The translations under genes were made by a program, and so were the position numbers. This document shows, piece after piece, positions 8,381 through 13,964 of a DNA stretch of 38,603 bases. The notes beneath the pieces were generated by a model that saw only the letters and a program-made list of their open reading frames with translations, was not told the DNA's origin and ran no database searches. Position 1 is the first letter of the stretch. Each line of letters opens with the position of its first letter. This DNA is from an uncultured Prevotellaceae bacterium (lineage in GTDB: Bacteria; Bacteroidota; Bacteroidia; Bacteroidales; Bacteroidaceae): NCBI GenBank assembly GCA_946185285.1, contig CAMHIS010000019.1, forward strand, positions 1 to 38,603, given 5' to 3'.

Positions 8381-8448
8381 TATACGATGTTCATCCGATA
8401 TATTTCAAAAAGAGGGAACAATTGCACTGTAATTCAAAAAAATATTTG

Positions 8449-8471
8449 TATCTTTGCACCCGAAACGTTTC
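8449..8471 (+). promoter_or_regulatory. -7 box TATCTTTG with adjacent GAAACGTTTC palindrome
   Basis: TATCTTTG at 8449-8456 fits a Bacteroidota -7 element, but the nearest upstream TTG (8422) is about 24 nt away, longer than usual. GAAACGTTTC at 8462-8471 is a perfect palindrome at the expected start site. The next 175 nt contain only short broken frames (for example ATG 8485, 19 codons, then MLTPYKIADYRKEY from 8537), perhaps a degenerate gene. The first convincing gene begins at 8647. Confidence 0.5.
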
Positions 8472-8646
8472 AAACATCATAATTATGGTAGACTTAAAGC
8501 GCTCAATTATGCTGCTTTGCACAGCAAAGAACCCAATATGCTGACACCATATAAGATTGCCGACTACCGTAAGGAGTACACCGCTCGCACTACACATGGT
8601 GGCGCACACAGGAGTTCCAAATGTCAAACCTCAAAATGTTACAGAT

Positions 8647-9132
8647 ATGAGACCACTCACGCTGACCCAAACCCTCGAATACTACGATGTGCCTCAGATA
8701 ATTACGGCTACAGATGCCACCGATACCCGCTACCTCTGCACGCTCTACGAGCAGGCTGCTGACGGCTACCACTATCTGGGCGTGCAGATTTCAGAGCCTC
8801 GCCTGATGGCTTTCATTGGCGGACAACTCGACCTGCGTGATGCCTACCAGCATCCCGAGGTGGACAATGCCCTCTATCTTGTAGAGGCTCTTGGCGACAC
8901 GCTGACAGCCTCGACACTCCTGCAACCCTCCAATGTGACCGAGGAGATGCTGCCAGAGACTGGCTACTATTACGATGCTGCCGACCTGACCGACGAGGCG
9001 GAACCTGCCACCGACACCTACCAGTTGGAAGTACCCGTCCGCGACCGCATCACATTCTCCACACTTATCGCCCGCATGGGCTGGCCAGCCTTCTCGCTTC
9101 GCAAGACTATCAGGAAAGTAGCAGCACTATAA
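8647..9132 (+). CDS. Hypothetical protein, 161 residues
   Basis: The frame opens at 8557, but the family-like sequence starts at the ATG at 8647 (MRPLTLTQTLEYYDVPQ); the preceding 30 codons look like non-native read-through. It is a soluble, acidic protein without a signal peptide or membrane segment. The pattern DVPQIITA..ATDTRYLCTLYE followed by LEVPVRDRITFSTLIARMGW resembles small uncharacterised Bacteroidota proteins of the DUF6575 sort, but I cannot confirm that assignment. The gene stands alone between the -7 box at 8449 and the regulator gene at 9191. Function unknown. Confidence 0.6.
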   Translation: MRPLTLTQTLEYYDVPQIITATDATDTRYLCTLYEQAADGYHYLGVQISEPRLMAFIGGQLDLRDAYQHPEVDNALYLVEALGDTLTASTLLQPSNVTEEMLPETGYYYDAADLTDEAEPATDTYQLEVPVRDRITFSTLIARMGWPAFSLRKTIRKVAAL

Positions 9133-9166
9133 CACATACATTGGCTCTCGTTTAATCGAAATTTAG

Positions 9167-9174
9167 TACCTTTG
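9167..9174 (+). promoter_or_regulatory. -7 box before Crp-like regulator
   Basis: TACCTTTG matches TAnnTTTG, 16 nt before the ATG at 9191. The TTG at 9141 is 23 nt upstream, so the -33 element is weak. Confidence 0.6.
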
Positions 9175-9190
9175 CCGGCAAAAGGTAAAT

Positions 9191-9763
9191 ATGACAGGCT
9201 TCAACTCCTACATTGATGGGCTTGACCTCAGTGCGCTGAATGAGTATTGTGTTAATCACGGACGATTGACGCAACACACTAAAGGCGATTATTTCATCAA
9301 AGCTGGTGAAGAATCTCAGTATATTGGGCTTGTTAAGTGTGGATACTTCAACTACATAGTACATAATGCCTCTGAACAGAAAGACTATATTACAGGTTTT
9401 GCCTTTGAGGGCGAGTTTGTAGGCGATTACCCAAATTGTCTTTCAAGCAAGCCGTCAGAAGTAACGATTGTAGCAGGAACTTCCTGTAAGGTCTTTCAGT
9501 TGACTGGTGATGAATTATGTAAACTATTAGATTCCGATGATATGAAAGATCTCAAACAGGCCATATCCGACCATCTCTTTTCGCAAGTCTATACACAATA
9601 TCTTGATACTTATCGTATGACAACCAGAGAGCGTTATAATCGTTTACTCCATCGTTGTCCTGGAATTGTGCAAAGTATCAACCTAAAAGATATAGCCTCC
9701 TATTTGAGAGTTACCCCCACAACAATCAGCAATATCCGTAGAGAAATAACTTTTGGTCTGTAA
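9191..9763 (+). CDS. Crp/Fnr-family transcriptional regulator
   Basis: A 190-residue regulator with a cyclic-nucleotide-binding-type beta-roll: KGDYFIKAGEESQYIGLVKC, then the FAFEGEFVGDYPN block in the position of the phosphate-binding cassette. The C-terminal helix-turn-helix is near residues 158-185 (LKDIASYLRVTPTTISNIRRE). The cassette lacks the canonical RxS arginine-serine pair, so cAMP binding is doubtful. This fits the many Bacteroidota Crp-like proteins with unknown ligands. Base composition is clearly more AT-rich than the flanking core genes, and the SDR gene 104 nt downstream shares this. A perfect 18-bp palindrome lies just after the stop and could be its operator. The pair may have been acquired together. 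Confidence 0.85.
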   Translation: MTGFNSYIDGLDLSALNEYCVNHGRLTQHTKGDYFIKAGEESQYIGLVKCGYFNYIVHNASEQKDYITGFAFEGEFVGDYPNCLSSKPSEVTIVAGTSCKVFQLTGDELCKLLDSDDMKDLKQAISDHLFSQVYTQYLDTYRMTTRERYNRLLHRCPGIVQSINLKDIASYLRVTPTTISNIRREITFGL

Positions 9764-9765
9764 AT

Positions 9766-9783
9766 TCTCAAAACGTTTTGAGA
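9766..9783. promoter_or_regulatory. 18-bp palindrome, possible operator before SDR gene
   Basis: TCTCAAAACGTTTTGAGA is a perfect palindrome starting 3 nt after the regulator stop and 61 nt before the SDR -7 box. Its core AAACGTTT also occurs in the palindrome at 8462-8471. An operator for the Crp-like protein is inferred; without a T-run it is a poor terminator. Confidence 0.5.
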
Positions 9784-9843
9784 GTTTGCTACCATAACGG
9801 TATTTTTATTTCTCTAATGTGGATAGGGTTAACGGACAACTAT

Positions 9844-9851
9844 TAACTTTG
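9844..9851 (+). promoter_or_regulatory. -7 box before SDR gene
   Basis: TAACTTTG matches TAnnTTTG, 17 nt before the ATG at 9868. No good -33 element is seen at the expected distance, which is compatible with an activator-dependent promoter. Confidence 0.6.
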
Positions 9852-9867
9852 CACACAAAAACGCAAT

Positions 9868-10581
9868 ATGAATATAGTTGTAATCGGAGCCACATCAGGT
9901 ATTGGCAAAGCTCTTTTCGTGAAGTATGCAAATGCAGATAATCGTATCGGCATAGTAGGCCGACGAGCAAATCTGCTTAACGAATTAAGTCAGAAATATC
10001 CGTCCAAAACTATCACGGCAAAAGCTGACATTACCAACTTGGAAGAGATAGGACAATCCATCAGCACACTGAATGAAGTGTTAGGGCATATTGACCTTGC
10101 TATTGTTTGTTCTGGTACAGGTGATATTAATGCTACGCTCGACTATGCTATAGAGCGGCGAATCATTGATACCAATGTTGTAGGCTGGACGTATGTTATC
10201 GATTCATTCTACTACATCTTTGAGCAACAAGGCTATGGCCATCTCGTTTCTATCACTTCTGCAGGAGGTCTGAGAGGTGAACCGATGGTTCCTGCTTACA
10301 GTGCGACAAAAGCCTATCAAATCAACTACATGGAAGCACTACGTAAGAAAGCTTACAAGAGTGGAAGACAAATTGCTGTTACTGATATTCGACCAGGGTT
10401 AGTTGATACTGAAATGGCCAAAGGTGAAGGACTGTTTTGGGTAATGCCTGTAGAACAAGTTACCAGTCAAATCATTGCAGCCATTCGCAAAAAGAAATCT
10501 AAAGCCTACGTTACCAAACGCTGGCATATCCTCGCGATTATCAATAAGAATCTGCCATTTTCACTATACAAGAGATTGTAA
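9868..10581 (+). CDS. Short-chain dehydrogenase/reductase (SDR)
   Basis: A classical SDR oxidoreductase of 237 residues. The NAD(P)-binding motif GATSGIG is at residues 7-13, followed by VGRRANLL (the arginines suggest NADP). AKADITN, the catalytic serine in SITSAGG and the YSATK Tyr/Lys motif complete the active site, and RPGLVDTEM follows. The C-terminal tail is hydrophobic and basic (KRWHILAIINKNLPFSLYKRL), as in SDRs associated with the membrane surface. The substrate cannot be told from sequence. It is AT-rich like the regulator gene upstream and has its own -7 box. Confidence 0.87.
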   Translation: MNIVVIGATSGIGKALFVKYANADNRIGIVGRRANLLNELSQKYPSKTITAKADITNLEEIGQSISTLNEVLGHIDLAIVCSGTGDINATLDYAIERRIIDTNVVGWTYVIDSFYYIFEQQGYGHLVSITSAGGLRGEPMVPAYSATKAYQINYMEALRKKAYKSGRQIAVTDIRPGLVDTEMAKGEGLFWVMPVEQVTSQIIAAIRKKKSKAYVTKRWHILAIINKNLPFSLYKRL

Positions 10582-10601
10582 ACAGCACTATATAAGGCAC
10601 C

Positions 10602-10633
10602 GGGTTTTGGCCGTATCCAGACTTACAAAACCC
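10602..10633. terminator. Possible bidirectional terminator between SDR gene and ispH
   Basis: GGGTTTTG (10602-10609) pairs with CAAAACCC (10626-10633) over a 16-nt loop, between two convergent genes. The stem is short and the loop long, so support is modest. Confidence 0.35.
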
Positions 10634-10638
10634 ACACA

Positions 10639-11658
10639 CTATGCCATCGCCTCAATGGCGTCGCGACACTGCTCCATCAGCCACTTGGGGGTGGAGGTGG
10701 CGCCGCAGATGCCGACGGTCTCAATGCCCTGGAGCCATGAGGGGTCGATGGCGTCGGGACCTTCTACGAGGTGGGTGTTGGGATTGACGCGCAGACACTC
10801 GTTATAGAGCACCTTGCCGTTCGAGCTCTTGCGGCCACAGACGAAGAGGATGAGGTCGTGGCGCACGGCAAACTGCGAGATGCCCCCCATGCGGTTGGCT
10901 ACCGAGCGGCAGATGGTGTCGAAGCTCTTGAAGGTGGCCGTGGGGGCAATGTGCTGCTGGATGTAGGCGATGATGCGGTGGAACTCGTCGAGCGACTTCG
11001 TGGTCTGCGAGTAGAGGTAGATGTCGCGGGTGAAGTCGAGCTTCTTCACTTCGTCGAAGTTCTCGATGACGATGGCGTTGCCCTGCGTCTGTCCCACCAG
11101 GCCGAGCACCTCGGCGTGGCCTTTCTTGCCGAAGATGACGATGGAGGCCCCCGGAGCCCCCCTTACGGCCCCCGAAGCCCCCCCTACGGCCCCCGAGGGG
11201 GCTTCATTACCTTGTTGGACATTTGTGTCCCCCCCGGGGGACGAAGGGGGGGCTGTCGGGGCTTCATACTGCTGCTTAATGCGCTTCTGGAGCATGAGCA
11301 CCACGGGGCAGGTGGCATCGATGATTTCGATGTTGTTGCGACGCGCCAGCTCGTAGGTCGCGGGCGGCTCGCCGTGAGCACGTAGCAGCACCTTGGCATC
11401 GTGCAGACGGGCCATCTCGTCGTGGTTGATGGTGACGAGCCCCATCTGACGGAGACGCTCGCACTCCATGCCGTTGTGGACAATGTCGCCCAGGCAGTAG
11501 AGCGTTGAGCCTTTGGCAAGCTCCTCCTCAGCCTTCTTGATGGCGGTGGTCACGCCGAAGCAAAAGCCGCTGCCGGTATCAATCTCAACAGACAGCCCAC
11601 CCAAGCCCTCCCTAAGGGAGGGGTGTTGATTACCGACATCCTTCATATTAGCCTCCAT
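10639..11658 (-). CDS. ispH: 4-hydroxy-3-methylbut-2-enyl diphosphate reductase, with repeat insertions
   Basis: Last enzyme of the MEP isoprenoid pathway, an iron-sulfur reductase making IPP and DMAPP. The three cluster cysteines are visible: Cys33 in GSGFCFGV, Cys117 in DATCPVV and Cys250 in FDTICRSVANR. LLRAHGE, KKGHAEV, SSNGK and GATSTPKW match the substrate-binding blocks. At 339 residues it is about 50 longer than usual. Two repeat-derived pieces explain this: an N-terminal extension (residues 1 to about 23, containing HPSLREGLGGL) before the conserved VEIDTGSG, and a Pro/Gly/Ala-rich insert at about 133-171 in the loop between KRIKQQYE and IVIFGKKG. No catalytic motif is lost. It is the last gene of the A2M-DUF1573-meaB-ispH operon, 12 nt after meaB. 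The start could be ATG 11658 or 11646. Confidence 0.93.
   Translation of the reverse strand: MEANMKDVGNQHPSLREGLGGLSVEIDTGSGFCFGVTTAIKKAEEELAKGSTLYCLGDIVHNGMECERLRQMGLVTINHDEMARLHDAKVLLRAHGEPPATYELARRNNIEIIDATCPVVLMLQKRIKQQYEAPTAPPSSPGGDTNVQQGNEAPSGAVGGASGAVRGAPGASIVIFGKKGHAEVLGLVGQTQGNAIVIENFDEVKKLDFTRDIYLYSQTTKSLDEFHRIIAYIQQHIAPTATFKSFDTICRSVANRMGGISQFAVRHDLILFVCGRKSSNGKVLYNECLRVNPNTHLVEGPDAIDPSWLQGIETVGICGATSTPKWLMEQCRDAIEAMA
11145..11254. repeat. 79-nt palindromic element plus partial duplications inside ispH
   Basis: The core (11176-11254) is bounded by AGCCCCCCC and GGGGGGGCT and contains two inner G/C hairpins and the spacer TTGTTGGACATTTGTG. It is about 94% identical by eye to the element at 20248-20326 in the GH94 gene. 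The 3' side on the coding strand (11145-11175) is a further partial copy of a 21-nt unit, giving SGAVGGA-SGAVRGA-PGA in the protein. It is read in frame as part of IspH. Confidence 0.9.
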
Positions 11659-11716
11659 AGTTAGTCACGATTAGGTATCTGAACATCCCTCCCTTGGGGA
11701 GGGCTTGGGTAGGCTT
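11594..11716. repeat. Paired palindromes across the meaB/ispH junction
   Basis: Left module: AGCCCACCCAAGCCC followed by the hairpin CCCTCCCTAAGGGAGGG (11606-11622). The right module, inverted, has CCCTCCC (11687-11693) and GGGAGGG (11697-11703) followed by CTTGGGTAGGCTTT. The about 50-nt centre holds the ispH start codon and the meaB stop codon. The modules encode HPSLREGLGGL at the IspH N-terminus and LPKPSPREG at the MeaB C-terminus. Confidence 0.85.
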
Positions 11717-12873
11717 TCAAAGTAAGTGTCGAGCAGGTCCTGGGCAGCCACGAAGCTGGTCTTCTGTCCGGCGAGGACCGACTGCTCGGCGGCGGCGAGC
11801 CGGGCCTGAATCACCTTGTTGTTATAGAACGAGTTCTTCAGGTGCTCGTTGATGCTCTCGTACATCCAGTACTTGGCCTGCTCGTTGCGGCGGTAGTCGA
11901 AGTAGCCGTTATGCTTCACGAAGTCGATGTACTGGTAGATCATATCCCAGATTTCCTTGATGCCCAAGCCGTAGAAGCCGCTGTAGCAGAGCACCTTGGG
12001 CAGCCAGCCGCTCTCGGGCATCGGGAAGAAGTGGAGGGCGTTGCGGAAGTTGGTGGCAGCCATCTGGCAACGGTCGACGTTGTCGCCGTCGCACTTGTTG
12101 ATGACAATGCCGTCGCTGATTTCCATGATGCCGCGCTTGATGCCCTGCAGCTCGTCGCCAGTGCCGGCCACCTGGATGAGCAGGAAGAAGTCGACCATCG
12201 AGTGGCAGGCCGTCTCCGACTGCCCCACACCGACCGTCTCGACGAAAATCTTGTCGAAGCCGGCGGCCTCGCAGAGGATGATGGTCTCGCGCGTCTTGCG
12301 GGCCACGCCGCCTAAGGAGCCTGCCGACGGGCTGGGACGGATGAACGACGCGGGGTGCTGGGCGAGCTTCTCCATGCGCGTCTTGTCGCCGAGGATGCTA
12401 CCTTTGCTGCGCTCCGAGCTGGGGTCGATGGCGAGGACGGCCAGCTTGCCGCCGTGCTCCTTCAGCACGTGGATGCCAAACTCGTCGATGCTGGTCGACT
12501 TGCCAGCACCGGGTACGCCGCTGATGCCCACGCGGATGCTGTTGCCGCTGTAGGGCAGACAGCGGTTGATGACCTCCTGCGCCTTGGCCTGGTGGTCGGG
12601 GTTGACGCTCTCGATGAGTGTGACGGCCTGCGAGAGGATGGTGACGTCGCCACGGACGATGCCCTCCACCATCTCGCTGACGGAGAGTTCGCGGCGGCGG
12701 AAGCGTCCGCGCTGCAGGTAGGGGTTGATAATCGACTGTTGCTCGACGCCGCTGTTCACTTGCAGGCCGGCGTATTCGGCGCTATTTTCGGGATGGACAA
12801 GACCCACCCCCGGCCCCTCCCTGCGAGGGAGGGGAGTAGACACCTTGTTGGTAGTTTTGTTGTTATTTTCCAT
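11671..12873 (-). CDS. meaB: MeaB/ArgK-type G3E-family GTPase (methylmalonyl-CoA mutase chaperone)
   Basis: GTPase that protects and reactivates the B12-dependent methylmalonyl-CoA mutase, part of the succinate-propionate route of Bacteroidales. The Walker A motif GVPGAGKS is at residues 119-126, followed by AIDPSSERSKGSILGDKTRM, the VETVGVGQSE block and the NKCD base-recognition motif. The C-terminal helical dimerisation arm is present. The family N-terminus appears to begin at HPENSAEYAGLQVN; the preceding 26 residues (with STPLPRREGPG) come from a G/C-rich repeat, and the last residues (LPKPSPREGCSDT) from another. Both ends of the protein have thus been rebuilt by repeats while the core is intact. 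It is 17 nt after the DUF1573 gene and 12 nt before ispH. The mutase genes are not in the window. Confidence 0.92.
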   Translation of the reverse strand: MENNNKTTNKVSTPLPRREGPGVGLVHPENSAEYAGLQVNSGVEQQSIINPYLQRGRFRRRELSVSEMVEGIVRGDVTILSQAVTLIESVNPDHQAKAQEVINRCLPYSGNSIRVGISGVPGAGKSTSIDEFGIHVLKEHGGKLAVLAIDPSSERSKGSILGDKTRMEKLAQHPASFIRPSPSAGSLGGVARKTRETIILCEAAGFDKIFVETVGVGQSETACHSMVDFFLLIQVAGTGDELQGIKRGIMEISDGIVINKCDGDNVDRCQMAATNFRNALHFFPMPESGWLPKVLCYSGFYGLGIKEIWDMIYQYIDFVKHNGYFDYRRNEQAKYWMYESINEHLKNSFYNNKVIQARLAAAEQSVLAGQKTSFVAAQDLLDTYFESLPKPSPREGCSDT

Positions 12874-12930
12874 TTTTTCTCTTGTGGTAATTACTCCTCT
12901 CCCTTCAGGGAGGGGTTGGGGGTAGGTCTT
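12802..12930. repeat. Paired palindromes across the DUF1573/meaB junction
   Basis: Left module 12802-12838 has the hairpin CCCCTCCCT-GCG-AGGGAGGGG (12814-12834). Right module 12893-12930 is an inverted relative (CTCCCTTCAGGGAGGGG, then TTGGGGGTAGGTC). The centre contains the meaB start codon and spacer, while the DUF1573 stop lies at the right module. The modules encode STPLPRREGPG at the MeaB N-terminus and RPTPNPSLKGEE at the DUF1573 C-terminus. Confidence 0.85.
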
Positions 12931-13964
12931 ATTGTGATGACGACCTTGGCCTGCTGCGGGTCGTTGGTAATCATCAACACGCGGGGGATGCTGCGGGCCT
13001 TCTTCAAGTCTGCGGCGATGCCAGTAATCTTGAGCTTTGTCGACTCGCCGGGCTGCAGACGGCTCTTGCCAAGCGTCACCTTCAAGCCACGGGTGAACAT
13101 CTGGAGCGACGTGATGTCGAGGCGAGACAGGCCGGTATTGGTCAGCGAGACTTCGCCCGACCTCTTCGACTTGCCGCCGAACTGGAGGTTCAGGATGGTG
13201 TCGGAGAGTACCAGCTGGGGCGCATTGGCCATCTCCGTGACGGGCGGCAGCAGCACTGCCGAGACGGCAATCTCGGTCTCGTTCTTCACCTTCTCGCCCA
13301 ACTGCTGCGCCAGATAGACCGACGTCTGCGTGAGGCCGTAGTCGTGAATCTTCTCGGAGTTCAGCGTGAAGACAATCTTCCCGTGGTGGCCGGGCGACAG
13401 CCGTTCGGGATAAGACTGTGCCGAGAGGTAGGGCGGCAGGTGCTGGATGTTGGGCTGCATGATGGTGGTGCCGTTGTTCATGACGCCCATCTCAAACTGT
13501 AGCTGTTCGCCGCGCTTCACGTTGTCGAACTCCAGATAGTTCTTGTCGCTCAGCAGGTTGTTGAAGTCGTAGGGGTAGGAGCCGCTGTAGTCCTTCAGGT
13601 CGGCCAGCACGACGCCCGTCATCGTGATGTAGACGGGCTTCTTGGAGCCGTTCGAGATGACGGCGGCCTGCTTGTGGTAGTGGCCGAGCATCCGGGCGTC
13701 GTAGGTCATCTTGATGGTGAACTTGTCGCCGATGCCTATCTCGCCCTTGGGGTATTCCACCTTGGTGCAGTTGCAGTCGGGCACGACGTCCTGTATGACC
13801 AGTCGGCGCAGTCCGCGGTTACGCATTTCGAAGGTTGCCGTCACAGGCATCTCGTAGCCCGTGCGGCCCATGTCGACGGTAGCTTTCGTCACGGAGAGAC
13901 GCTGGGCACTGGCAGAGGTTGCTGCCAGTGCCAACAGCGCTGCAATCTTCAGTCTATTTGTCAT
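12891..13964 (-). CDS. Exported DUF1573 (Ig-like) protein
   Basis: A 357-residue secreted protein with an N-terminal signal peptide (hydrophobic core ALLALAATSA, probable cleavage after SASA). The mature part starts with a DUF1573-type Ig-like domain: VDMGRTGYEMPVTATFEMRN, then the CxC motif in PDCNCTKVEYPKGEIG and the closing VISNGSKKPVYITMTG. A second and third beta-rich segment follow, the last around LNLQFGGKSKRSGEVSLTN. Such proteins are periplasmic or surface-associated in Bacteroidota and have no established activity. Translation is probably coupled to the A2M gene, since the ATG lies 11 bp inside it. The C-terminal RPTPNPSLKGEE is encoded by a palindromic repeat. Confidence 0.82.
   Translation of the reverse strand: MTNRLKIAALLALAATSASAQRLSVTKATVDMGRTGYEMPVTATFEMRNRGLRRLVIQDVVPDCNCTKVEYPKGEIGIGDKFTIKMTYDARMLGHYHKQAAVISNGSKKPVYITMTGVVLADLKDYSGSYPYDFNNLLSDKNYLEFDNVKRGEQLQFEMGVMNNGTTIMQPNIQHLPPYLSAQSYPERLSPGHHGKIVFTLNSEKIHDYGLTQTSVYLAQQLGEKVKNETEIAVSAVLLPPVTEMANAPQLVLSDTILNLQFGGKSKRSGEVSLTNTGLSRLDITSLQMFTRGLKVTLGKSRLQPGESTKLKITGIAADLKKARSIPRVLMITNDPQQAKVVITIRPTPNPSLKGEE

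Noticed and set aside
8485..8646. Small frames before the 161-residue protein (ATG 8485 and 8537)
   Set aside because: The first stops after 19 codons and the second runs out of frame with the next gene. They may be debris, but I cannot support a gene.
11176..11254. CRISPR-like array or tRNA in the repeat-rich stretch
   Set aside because: The repeats are palindromic pairs with unique flanks, not regularly spaced direct repeats; no cas genes and no tRNA fold were seen anywhere in the window.
12355..13317. Plus-strand frame of 320 codons opposite meaB and the DUF1573 gene
   Set aside because: It spans two real genes on the other strand and the repeat between them; no motif seen.
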